A DNA stretch of 8,420 nt from an uncultured Bacteroidales bacterium (GCA_903929065.1 CAIYTJ010000506.1:1-8420), one strand, 5' to 3'. Positions 1 through 6,374 are shown, counted from the first letter of the stretch. The notes: generated by a model not told the origin, from the letters alone. Made by a program: numbers and translations.

Positions 1-292
1 TACAAGAGTGAATGCATAAAAATTTATATTTCTTAGAAATAAATGGGAAGGAGAAAATTTATTAATAATTTAATTTAGATTAAACAAGAAATTGATTAGT
101 TTTCTATTCTAACCGCTCCTATTTTCATTTCAAAGACTATTTTCACTAAATTTCCTGTATTGAATTAAACTAAACTTGTCATAACCTCACTTAAACATCT
201 ATTATTTAAACAATTAGATGAAACAAGATAGGCTGAGAATTAAATATTCGATAATATCTAGGAATTAGTACAGATAATTTTGAATCTGAGGC
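1..292. other. AT-rich intergenic stretch with no recognisable gene
   Basis: No open frame of useful length and no RNA gene is visible on either strand. The stretch is strongly AT-rich, like the other spacers here. It holds a weak inverted repeat, CATCTA (196-201) and TAGATG (215-220), separated by 13 nt. It lies downstream of the terminator that closes the zinc-ribbon gene, so it is probably spacer before a gene outside the window. The first 36 bases are open in frame 1 and could be the tail of a gene entering from the left, but this is too short to support. Confidence 0.6.
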
Positions 293-326
293 AAAAAAAA
301 GAGTCCGAAATTACTTTCGGACTCTT
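293..326 (-). terminator. Rho-independent terminator after the zinc-ribbon gene
   Basis: Read on the minus strand this is a perfect 12-bp stem, AAGAGTCCGAAA paired with TTTCGGACTCTT, around a 4-nt loop (311-314), followed by a run of T residues (298-293). It begins 24 bp past the stop of the zinc-ribbon gene, so it should end the DUF5606-NIF3-zinc-ribbon transcript. The stem is the strongest hairpin I see in the window. Confidence 0.9.
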
Positions 327-349
327 CTATTATTTTGAAATTTGTAAAT

Positions 350-1123
350 TTAATCTTCTGATACCGGAGCTACTCCTGCCAATTCCTGATCGACTAAAAT
401 ACGTCCACAATATTCGCAAACAATAATCTTTTTGCGTAGACGAATATCAAGCTGACGTTGTGCCGGAATTTTATTGAAACAACCACCGCAAGCATCGCGC
501 TGTACATAAACCACAGCCAATCCGTTACGGGCATTTTTACGAATACGTTTGAAAGCCGTCACTAAACGTGGTTCGATAAGGGCTTCAATCTCTTTTGCAT
601 GCTCGCGAAGTTTTTCTTCTTCCTGTTTAGTTTCTGAAACGATTTCATTCAACTCGCCTTTCTTTTGTTCAAGGTCAAGTTTACGTTCTGACAATTGTTC
701 TACTGAGATTTTCTGTTCAGCTTGCTTAGCTTCCAGACCAGCAGAATATTCACGAATTCGTTTTTCACAGAGTTCAATTTCAAGTGTTTGAAATTCAATT
801 TCTTTTGAAAGATTATCGTATTCACGATTATTGCGCACATTATCTTGCTGTTCTTTGTATTTTGTAATTTTCATGCGAGATTCCTCAATCTCAATTTTTT
901 TGCTGGCAATTGTAGCAATGATTTCAGCGATTTCGGTTTCGAAGTTTTCCAAACGGGTCGTTAAACCAATAATCTCATCTTCTAAATCCTGAACTTCGAG
1001 TGGAAGCTCGCCACGTAAAATTTTAATTTCATCTATTTGAGAAACCGCTTTTTGAAGTTCGTAAAGTGCTTTTAGCTTTTCTTCAACGGTAATTTCTTTT
1101 TCTGTTTTTAATTCTGTAGCCAT
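350..1123 (-). CDS. Coiled-coil zinc-ribbon protein (C4-type, DUF164 family)
   Basis: The 257-residue protein has a long charged, Glu/Lys-rich helical region (about residues 15-185) with heptad-like spacing, so it should form a coiled coil. A C-terminal zinc ribbon follows, with ligands C212 and C215 (CGGC) and C236 and C239 (CEYCG). The segment just before the ribbon is basic (FKRIRKNARN, residues 191-200), as in the family. Bacterial relatives are described as nucleic-acid-associated or chaperone-like coiled-coil zinc proteins; the exact role is not settled. There is no signal peptide or membrane segment, so it should be cytoplasmic. Its ATG lies 5 bp past the stop of the NIF3 gene, so the two are almost certainly co-transcribed, a pairing seen in many bacteria. 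The gene ends in a strong terminator. The family call is firm, the function is not. Confidence 0.88.
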   Translation of the reverse strand: MATELKTEKEITVEEKLKALYELQKAVSQIDEIKILRGELPLEVQDLEDEIIGLTTRLENFETEIAEIIATIASKKIEIEESRMKITKYKEQQDNVRNNREYDNLSKEIEFQTLEIELCEKRIREYSAGLEAKQAEQKISVEQLSERKLDLEQKKGELNEIVSETKQEEEKLREHAKEIEALIEPRLVTAFKRIRKNARNGLAVVYVQRDACGGCFNKIPAQRQLDIRLRKKIIVCEYCGRILVDQELAGVAPVSED

Positions 1124-1128
1124 ACTGA

Positions 1129-2223
1129 TTACAAATAATTTATGGGGTTGGTTTTACTGTCTGAAATTTGGACTGCAAATGTAGGCATTTTTTTTGTAAT
1201 TATCTCAAAAAAAATGTCTTTTGTGAACTGTTCGCTTTCAAAATGTCCAATATCAGCTATCAAAATGCGGTTATCCGCTTCAAAAAATTCGTGATATTTA
1301 AAATCACCTGAAATAAAGACATCTGCTTTAGCTAAAATGGCATCATTTAAAAATGAACTTCCAGAACCTCCACAAACAGCAATTCGTTTTATTTTCTTAC
1401 CTAACAATTGTGTGTGACGAATTGTTGGAACATTGAAAATTTCTTTCATTCTATTCAGAAATTTCAATTCATCTTCTGCAACTTCCAATTCTCCTATCAC
1501 GCCTGCTCCTACCTGATTCCAGGCATTTCGAAGCGGAATAAAATCATAAGCCGGCTCTTCATAAGGATGAGAACTAATCAAGGCATCTAACACTTTGTAT
1601 TTCAGATAATCAGGAAGAATGACTTCAATTTTTGTTTCCGCTTCCGAATGCAGTTCATCTATTTTGCCTACAAACGGTTGAGCATTTTTAGTTGCTTTGA
1701 ATGTTCCGGTTCCGTCGGAATTGAAACTGCACAAATCGTAGTTTCCAATTTGACCGGCTCCTGCATTGAACAAGGCTTCACGTACTGCAAACGAATGTAT
1801 TTTAGGCACATAAGTTACCAGTTTCAACAATACATTTTGTTTCGGTTGAAGAATACGGACGTTTTTTAATCCAATTTTTTCAGCCATTCGACCACTTACA
1901 CCTTCCAACACATTATCGAGATTGGTATGAGCAGCATAAATGGCAATATCATTTTTAATGGCTTTTGCCACGCAACGCTGCACTTCGTTTTGACCGGTAA
2001 TTCGTTTTAATCCAGTGAAAATGAGCGGATGATGCGAAATAATCAAATTGCATTTTTTGTGAAGAGCCTCATCAATAACTTCGTCGGTTATATCAATACA
2101 AACCAGTGCTGAAGTTACTTCCATTTGCGAATCACCCACCAAAAGTCCAGCATTGTCAAAGCTTTCCTGCAATGCCAATGGTGCAACTTCTTCGATAAGT
2201 TCACAAATAGATTTGACGTTCAT
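1129..2223 (-). CDS. NIF3/DUF34 dinuclear-metal-centre protein (YbgI-like)
   Basis: The 364-residue protein matches the NIF3-like family, often mislabelled GTP cyclohydrolase 1 type 2. Predicted metal ligands are all present: H64 and H65 (SHHPLIF), D103 (AHTNLDN), H327 and E331 (DIGHFESE). The C-terminus TNPINYL is typical of the family. E. coli YbgI is about 247 residues; the extra length here is an insertion around residues 130-230, including SSHPYEEPAYDF, which resembles the CutA/PII-like domain found in long NIF3 proteins. The family forms hexameric toroids with two metals per subunit. Its biochemical role is unsettled; metal homeostasis or metallochaperone roles have been proposed. No signal peptide is seen. 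It lies 39 bp downstream of DUF5606 and 5 bp upstream of the zinc-ribbon gene, so it is probably the middle gene of a three-gene unit. Confidence 0.93.
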   Translation of the reverse strand: MNVKSICELIEEVAPLALQESFDNAGLLVGDSQMEVTSALVCIDITDEVIDEALHKKCNLIISHHPLIFTGLKRITGQNEVQRCVAKAIKNDIAIYAAHTNLDNVLEGVSGRMAEKIGLKNVRILQPKQNVLLKLVTYVPKIHSFAVREALFNAGAGQIGNYDLCSFNSDGTGTFKATKNAQPFVGKIDELHSEAETKIEVILPDYLKYKVLDALISSHPYEEPAYDFIPLRNAWNQVGAGVIGELEVAEDELKFLNRMKEIFNVPTIRHTQLLGKKIKRIAVCGGSGSSFLNDAILAKADVFISGDFKYHEFFEADNRILIADIGHFESEQFTKDIFFEIITKKMPTFAVQISDSKTNPINYL

Positions 2224-2262
2224 AAATCACTAATTCACAATTATTTAATTCCCAATTTTCAA

Positions 2263-2682
2263 TTATTCAGCTGCTACTATTTCTTCTTTTTCTTCTGCAA
2301 GAAAATCAGTAATCTGAGCATTAATAAGAATATTATACCAGTTTATCAGTTTACGGATATCACTCGGATACACGCGGTCACGATCATAATCCGGCAATAT
2401 TTCGCCCATATATTTGCGGAGCTTATCATTATCCGATTTAGGATCAATCGGGCAAACGGCACCACTTTCTTTAATTTTCAACGTTTCAAGAACCTGACCC
2501 AGAGGAATTTCAGCCGTTTCCGTAAAGATGGAAATATCTCCCAGCGTAACGACTTTATCTTTTGTATAAGCAGGAATACGCTTTCCATCAATTAACGATT
2601 CCACAATCAACATGTTTTTTCCTTGAGATACTAACTTGAAAAGTCCGGGTTTACCGGTCATTGATAAAATTTCTTTCAACAT
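2263..2682 (-). CDS. DUF5606 domain protein, Bacteroidota-specific
   Basis: The 139-residue protein has the typical DUF5606 start, MLKEILSMTGKPGLFKLVSQ, followed by a compact beta-rich first half (about residues 5-65). The second half contains PSDIRKLINWYNIL (residues 106-119) and ends in an acidic tail. I know the family only from Bacteroidota and know of no experimental function. The first half looks like a small SH3- or KOW-like barrel, but that is a guess from its hydrophobic pattern and the SKG/GKR-type turns. There are no cysteine metal sites, signal peptide or membrane segment. A TATATTTG -7 box lies about 30 bp upstream of the ATG. It precedes the NIF3 gene by 39 bp and probably leads that transcript. 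The family call is strong, the function unknown. Confidence 0.9.
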   Translation of the reverse strand: MLKEILSMTGKPGLFKLVSQGKNMLIVESLIDGKRIPAYTKDKVVTLGDISIFTETAEIPLGQVLETLKIKESGAVCPIDPKSDNDKLRKYMGEILPDYDRDRVYPSDIRKLINWYNILINAQITDFLAEEKEEIVAAE

Positions 2683-2712
2683 AATTATTTTCGAATATAT
2701 TTTTTGAACCTA

Positions 2713-2720
2713 CAAATATA
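2713..2720 (-). promoter_or_regulatory. Putative -7 box upstream of DUF5606
   Basis: On the minus strand this reads TATATTTG, an exact match to the Bacteroidota TAnnTTTG element, about 30 bp before the ATG at 2682. No good TTTG lies 17-23 nt further upstream; the nearest TTG (2732-2734) is only 11 nt away. The box lies in the 70-bp spacer after hisA, so the three-gene unit may have its own promoter even if hisA reads through. Confidence 0.5.
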
Positions 2721-2752
2721 CGACTAATTGTCAATTTTTCAGGTTCTAATTA

Positions 2753-3481
2753 TTAATTTTTAATTATCAATTGACTCAATTCCTTAAGTTTAATTCTTCC
2801 TTCGTATATGGCTTTTCCTGTAATCACAGCTGGAATTGCTGCTTCGTGAAGTAATTCAATATCGCGAATAGAACTCACTCCACCACTGGCAATCAGATAC
2901 ATATCAGGCATTTCAGTAAGCATTTTTTTATAAAGTTCAATAGCAGGGCCCTGCAACATTCCGTCTTTACTGATATCCGTACAAATTACTTTTGAAATGC
3001 CTTTTTGCAAATATTTTTCAATAAAAGGCATCAGTTCTAAATCGGTTGTTTCCATCCAACCACCAACTGCAATTTTTTCATCTTTAACATCAGCACCCAA
3101 AATAATTTTATCACCGCCGAATTTCGTAATCCAGGATGAAAATACTTCCTGATTTTTAACAGCTATGCTCCCACCCGTTATCATGGATGCTCCACATTCA
3201 AATGCAATCCGCAAATCCTCATCCGATTTCAAACCACCACCAAAATCAACAATCAAATCAGTTTCACAAGTAATTCTTTCCAATACATTGTGATTTACAA
3301 TATGTTGAGCTTTAGCACCATCCAAATCGACCAAATGCAATCGACGAATACCTGCATCTGCAAACATTTTGGCCACTTCCAGCGGATTTTCATTGTATAC
3401 GGTTTTCTGAGCGTAATCACCTTGCGAGAGTCGGACACATTTTCCATCAATCAGGTCAATGGCAGGAATAATTTCAATCAC
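2753..3481 (-). CDS. hisA: Phosphoribosylformimino-AICAR-phosphate (ProFAR) isomerase HisA
   Basis: The 242-residue protein is a full-length HisA, the (beta-alpha)8-barrel isomerase that converts ProFAR to PRFAR in histidine synthesis. It starts with the diagnostic IIPAIDLIDGKCVRLSQGDY. The catalytic aspartates are visible: D9 (PAID) in the first half-barrel and D131 (ILGADVKDE) in the second. The phosphate-binding glycine motifs FGGGL (80-84) and SGGVSS (199-204) are present, as is GGWMETTD (140-147). Its start codon is GTG: MIEIIPAIDL is where relatives begin, and a TAA lies in frame 7 codons upstream, so no earlier ATG is available. It is alone, with no hisH, hisF, hisI or other histidine gene within the window, although in Bacteroidota hisA usually sits between hisH and hisF. 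A promoter is visible upstream. All key residues are intact, so it should be active. Confidence 0.96.
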   Translation of the reverse strand: MIEIIPAIDLIDGKCVRLSQGDYAQKTVYNENPLEVAKMFADAGIRRLHLVDLDGAKAQHIVNHNVLERITCETDLIVDFGGGLKSDEDLRIAFECGASMITGGSIAVKNQEVFSSWITKFGGDKIILGADVKDEKIAVGGWMETTDLELMPFIEKYLQKGISKVICTDISKDGMLQGPAIELYKKMLTEMPDMYLIASGGVSSIRDIELLHEAAIPAVITGKAIYEGRIKLKELSQLIIKN

Positions 3482-3516
3482 TTTAAATACGGTTTTGGGT
3501 TATAATAAATGTAGAA

Positions 3517-3548
3517 CAAAAGTACTAAAAAAGGGATAAATCAGCAAA
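3517..3548 (-). promoter_or_regulatory. Promoter of hisA
   Basis: On the minus strand, TTTG (3548-3545) is followed after 20 nt by TACTTTTG (3524-3517), an excellent match to the Bacteroidota primary-sigma consensus TTTG-N17-23-TAnnTTTG. Transcription would start about 30 nt before the GTG of hisA. It lies back to back with the promoter of the plus-strand protease gene in a 124-bp spacer. Confidence 0.7.
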
Positions 3549-3550
3549 TA

Positions 3551-3584
3551 TTGAGTATTTGTTAAACCAAAAAGTGTATATTTG
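3551..3584 (+). promoter_or_regulatory. Promoter of the site-2 protease gene
   Basis: TATATTTG at 3577-3584 exactly matches the -7 consensus TAnnTTTG. Two upstream candidates exist for the -33 element: TTGA at 3551-3554 (22-nt spacing) and TTTG at 3558-3561 (15-nt spacing, shorter than usual). The start would lie near 3591, leaving a short A-rich leader before the ATG at 3606. Confidence 0.65.
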
Positions 3585-3605
3585 CACAACTTTTAAAAGA
3601 ATTAT

Positions 3606-4250
3606 ATGGCATTAGATTTAACCACAATTTTGAAAATTGCTCCGGCTGCAGTGATCGGACTGACCGTTCATGAGTTTTCGCATGCGTATATGGCTTACCG
3701 ACTGGGAGATAACACGGCTAAAAATGATGGACGGCTTACGCTGAATCCGTTGAAACATATTGACTGGTTGGGTTTCTTTTTAATTGTGATAGCCGGATTT
3801 GGCTGGGCTAAACCGGTGATGTTCAATCCTGAGAATTTAAAAAATAAGCATCGTGATGAAATACTGATTTCAATTGCCGGTCCGGTTTCGAATTTTATTA
3901 TTGCAGTTTTGTTTTTAGTAATTGCCCGTTTACTTTATTCAATGACTTTCTTTAATAGTGATGCATTTGGAATGCAAATCGTGAACCTGATTATGGTTTG
4001 GGGCGTAATAAATTTCGGATTATTCGTTTTTAATCTGATTCCGATTCCGCCTCTTGATGGTTCGCATATTTATCTGACTTATTTAAAGGACATTAACCCC
4101 ATGCTAATGATGAATATGTACCGTTGGGGAACGTTTGTATTATTTGCCATTATTATTGCCGAAAATAAATTTGATTTCAATATTCTTCATTTATCGGAAT
4201 TTGTAAGTGGAATAAGCAGTTATTTTATTGGATTACTCGGATTCAATTGA
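3606..4250 (+). CDS. Site-2 protease family (M50) membrane metalloprotease
   Basis: The 214-residue integral membrane protein belongs to the compact group of the M50 family. The zinc motif HEFSH (H22, E23, H26) lies in the first membrane segment, and the third ligand is D151 in IPPLDGSH, preceded by NLIP. AGPVSNF (91-97) is the conserved family motif between them. Hydrophobic segments are seen at about residues 8-30, 55-68, 88-112, 125-147 and 172-187. There is no PDZ domain, unlike RseP, so this is the minimal form common in bacteria and archaea. Such proteases cleave membrane-embedded substrates; the substrate cannot be told here. It is the only plus-strand gene, diverging from hisA and converging on the arginine operon, so it is probably monocistronic. 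No obvious terminator follows its TGA. Confidence 0.93.
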   Translation: MALDLTTILKIAPAAVIGLTVHEFSHAYMAYRLGDNTAKNDGRLTLNPLKHIDWLGFFLIVIAGFGWAKPVMFNPENLKNKHRDEILISIAGPVSNFIIAVLFLVIARLLYSMTFFNSDAFGMQIVNLIMVWGVINFGLFVFNLIPIPPLDGSHIYLTYLKDINPMLMMNMYRWGTFVLFAIIIAENKFDFNILHLSEFVSGISSYFIGLLGFN

Positions 4251-4253
4251 TTT

Positions 4254-4376
4254 TCAAAAATTCTTATCAAACTCGTTGAATAAATATTTTATAATAGACA
4301 AAAATTCATGCAATTGCTTCACAGCAATAACCAATAGCGAAGCAAAACAAAAATAAATCAAAATACTTTTTGCCAT
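4254..4376 (-). other. Short alternative frame overlapping the rocD remnant
   Basis: A 40-codon frame starts with an ATG (4376-4374) inside the rocD remnant, shifted +1, and ends in TGA 3 bp from the stop of the convergent protease gene. It encodes a hydrophobic stretch (SILIYFCFASLLVIAV) followed by a mixed tail ending NEFDKNF. I recognise no family. It could be a chance frame, a small membrane peptide, or the 3' end of another gene joined to rocD by a deletion. The overlap with the remnant and the AT-rich composition make a real gene doubtful. Confidence 0.15.
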
Positions 4377-4482
4377 CAACATCCCAAACAAACACACCTT
4401 CGCCGCGATCAAGAACTATAAACGGATGATAATTATGCGCACTGTATTTATTTTCAAGAGCTATTAAATCGGTTGAATTCAT
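4306..4482 (-). pseudogene. rocD: Truncated ornithine aminotransferase (rocD N-terminal remnant)
   Basis: A 58-codon frame starts at an ATG 20 bp past the stop of ctlX. Residues 8-42 align with the start of ornithine aminotransferase: KYSAHNYHP (12-20) and RGEGVFVWDVDGKKYFD (26-42) match the family's KYGAHNYHP and RGEG...WDVDGKKYFD. After residue 42 (position 4357), where the family continues with a serine/alanine-rich SAYSAVNQGHCHP-like segment, the sequence becomes unrelated (LFLFCFAIGYCC) and stops at TGA. The PLP-binding lysine, the domain core and more than 340 residues are missing, so it cannot be active. Between HNYHP and RGEG it is also one residue shorter than the relatives I remember. 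Its place as third gene after two arginine/citrulline hydrolases fits the normal job of RocD, ornithine to glutamate semialdehyde. I infer a deletion or rearrangement; assembly error cannot be excluded. Confidence 0.82.
4314..4345. repeat. Inverted repeat beside the rocD breakpoint
   Basis: TTGCTTC (4314-4320) and GAAGCAA (4339-4345) form perfect 7-bp arms around an 18-nt loop. The right arm lies about 12 bp from where rocD similarity ends (4357). It lacks a T-run, so it is a poor terminator. It may be a trace of the event that truncated rocD or simply a hairpin. Confidence 0.4.
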
Positions 4483-4502
4483 ATTATTTTCAGATTATTA
4501 TT

Positions 4503-5426
4503 TCAGAATATCTCTGCCATCATGCATCTCACACTTCCACCTCCTATTCGCTCAATAGTTGGAATTGATATGACAATCAATTCATTAAAAGATTTCAACA
4601 ACTCAATTTGATGTTCTTGTAATGAATCGTAAGCCGTTTGAGACATTACTAAAAAGCAATCTCCATTATTATTTTGCACTTGCAACATATTTCCAGCAAA
4701 GCAAAGCATTTGATGCCTTGAAATAGGAATAACTTCCTTACCAGATTTCTCTAAAGTCTCAAATAACATTTCCAACTCTTTGTCATCTTCCAGACTATTT
4801 AAACAAACTATAGCGTATTTATCAGCCAGACACATCATTACATTTGTATGATAAATTGGAAGTAACTGCTCACCAACCAACTGATATGCTGTAAAATAAA
4901 CAGATTTATATCCAAATACCGAACAGAATTGCAGAAAAACAGTTTTATTAGTTCGCTCAGATAATGAAGCATAAGCAATTTTATTTACCCGGTCAAGAAC
5001 CATACTTCCGGTTCCTTCAAGAAATTGGTTTTGTTCCTCCCAGAAAGTGAAGTCATCAACATTATTAATGAAATTTCCCTGTGTCTCAATCAATTCCAGA
5101 ATATCTTTACGACGTTCATTTCGTCGGTTTGTAGCAAACATTGGATACAGCACAGCCTGTCCGCCTTCATGAAACGAAATCCAGTTGTTTGGAAAAATAG
5201 AGTCTGGAGTATGTGGATGCTCAGTATCTTTAACAACCAAAACATTAATGTCCTTCGCACGAAGAGTTTCAACCATAAAGTTGAATTCAGCCAATGCAAG
5301 TTGCTGAATATCATCAACTTCATTATCAACTCTCTGTTGAAAATAATTATTAACGGCAGTTTCAGTATTAAACCCAAAAGACACAGGTTCAATCATTAAA
5401 ATAGTTTTAGTAGATTGGGTTTCCAT
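4503..5426 (-). CDS. ctlX: Citrulline hydrolase CtlX (amidinotransferase-fold)
   Basis: The 307-residue protein belongs to the guanidino-modifying (arginine deiminase/amidinotransferase) superfamily, in the CtlX subgroup assigned to citrulline use (citrulline to ornithine, ammonia and CO2). The beginning, ILMIEPVSFGFNTETAVNN, is typical. Active-site residues are visible: D75 in PDSIFPNNW, E137 in FLEGTGSM, H193 in YHTNVM and the nucleophile C301 in GGGSVRCMMAEIF, seven residues from the end. The length is normal and no key residue is missing. No signal peptide is seen, so it is cytoplasmic. It starts 18 bp past the deiminase-like gene and is followed after 20 bp by a truncated rocD, which together define an arginine-to-ornithine unit. 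The substrate is inferred from subgroup and context; hydrolysis of a related guanidino or ureido compound remains possible. Confidence 0.88.
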   Translation of the reverse strand: METQSTKTILMIEPVSFGFNTETAVNNYFQQRVDNEVDDIQQLALAEFNFMVETLRAKDINVLVVKDTEHPHTPDSIFPNNWISFHEGGQAVLYPMFATNRRNERRKDILELIETQGNFINNVDDFTFWEEQNQFLEGTGSMVLDRVNKIAYASLSERTNKTVFLQFCSVFGYKSVYFTAYQLVGEQLLPIYHTNVMMCLADKYAIVCLNSLEDDKELEMLFETLEKSGKEVIPISRHQMLCFAGNMLQVQNNNGDCFLVMSQTAYDSLQEHQIELLKSFNELIVISIPTIERIGGGSVRCMMAEIF

Positions 5427-5444
5427 AACATCAATTTTTAATTT

Positions 5445-6359
5445 TTACTCTCTAATTAATGGCAATGTCGAGCATCTCAGCAAACCGCCCATTTTGGATA
5501 TTTCAAAGTACCGAACCCGCTCCACGGTCATTCCCCATTCATTTTCAAGTTGGTTATTCAACCTGGTAAAATTGCACTCGGAAACAACCACTGTTGGCGA
5601 AATGGAAAAAATGTTAGTGTTCATATAATACATCTCTTCGCGCGTAATCTCAAAAAGATTCTGCTTTCCAAACAGTTCAATTAATAAATAATAATCTTTT
5701 TCGTTTGAAAATCCATCTTTGTAAATCAACGCTTTGCCACTCGAAACTGGCATAAACGCACAGTCCAAATGTAAAACTCCCTGACGAGGATCGGTATCGT
5801 GTTTAGTCATTTCAAGCGGAATAAAGGTTTTTTCAGGGCAGATTTCTTTCAGGAAATTGAATGCATACAAGTTAGTGCGTGCCGTTTTCAATTGAGGATA
5901 GTCCGGTTTTGTATAAAGTCCTACGAAAACAATATCGTTATACAACACCACATCACCACCTTCTACATGTGCTTTTTCGGGCAAATTATAAATTTTATTA
6001 TAGGCAATCTGGTCGTAAATCACTTCATAAGCTTCTTTTTCATCTTCCCGATCAGGTATAATATTGGAATTTATAATTTTATCATCAATTACGAATGCCA
6101 CATCGCGGGCAAAAACCTGGTTGCAATTTTCGAGCGTCCACGGACGGAAAACCTGAACATCGTATTTCAACAACACCTTTTCAAACACGCTCATTTCCTT
6201 GCAAATAGACTCTTCTGTAGGATAAACACCATTTAAAACCGATTCGTGCGATTTGGCATCAAAGGTTTTTTCAGGCGAAGGTATTTTGCCAATGGAACCA
6301 GGCTGCCCAAGCACAACGGCTTTCAGTCTGGAAGTTTCATTTTTTACGTTCAGAATCAT
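5445..6359 (-). CDS. Arginine deiminase/dimethylargininase-like hydrolase
   Basis: The 304-residue protein is a second member of the guanidino-modifying superfamily, only distantly related to its neighbour CtlX. Motifs in order are NCNQVFARDVAFVIDD (78-93, with R85-D86), HVEGGDVV (131-138, catalytic E133), LHLDCAF (196-202, catalytic H197) and MGGLLRCSTLPLIRE (290-304, nucleophile C296). The Cys-His-Glu set is complete. Relatives are annotated as arginine deiminase, dimethylarginine dimethylaminohydrolase or amidinotransferase. In front of ctlX and a rocD remnant, the best guess is arginine to citrulline plus ammonia. It is shorter than classical ArcA (about 400 residues) and no arcB or arcC genes are present, so this is not the ATP-yielding ADI pathway. 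An amidinotransferase or methylarginine hydrolase role cannot be excluded. It is the first gene of its operon; the ATG follows a -7 box closely. Confidence 0.85.
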   Translation of the reverse strand: MILNVKNETSRLKAVVLGQPGSIGKIPSPEKTFDAKSHESVLNGVYPTEESICKEMSVFEKVLLKYDVQVFRPWTLENCNQVFARDVAFVIDDKIINSNIIPDREDEKEAYEVIYDQIAYNKIYNLPEKAHVEGGDVVLYNDIVFVGLYTKPDYPQLKTARTNLYAFNFLKEICPEKTFIPLEMTKHDTDPRQGVLHLDCAFMPVSSGKALIYKDGFSNEKDYYLLIELFGKQNLFEITREEMYYMNTNIFSISPTVVVSECNFTRLNNQLENEWGMTVERVRYFEISKMGGLLRCSTLPLIRE

Positions 6360-6374
6360 AGCACAGATTTTTTA

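Noticed and set aside
275..282. TAATTTTG on the plus strand as a promoter
   Set aside because: It matches the -7 consensus but has no -33 partner and runs directly into a terminator and the antisense of the zinc-ribbon gene.
549..791. 80-codon plus-strand frame, serine/cysteine-rich
   Set aside because: It lies antisense to the coiled-coil region of the zinc-ribbon gene; its composition is the mirror of Glu/Lys-rich codons and it resembles no family.
2125..2595. 156-codon plus-strand frame
   Set aside because: It runs antisense across the NIF3 start and most of DUF5606, both well supported; the translation is Phe/Ile/Asn-rich noise.
4314..4345. Inverted repeat as a Rho-independent terminator
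   Set aside because: The loop is 18 nt and there is no T-run directly after the stem on either strand, so termination is not supported.
5090..5392. 100-codon minus-strand frame inside ctlX
   Set aside because: It is a shifted frame within ctlX, whose own frame carries all active-site motifs; the product is Leu/Phe-rich without family features.
5799..6236. 145-codon plus-strand frame
   Set aside because: It is antisense to the deiminase-like gene, whose catalytic motifs are intact; no family resemblance.
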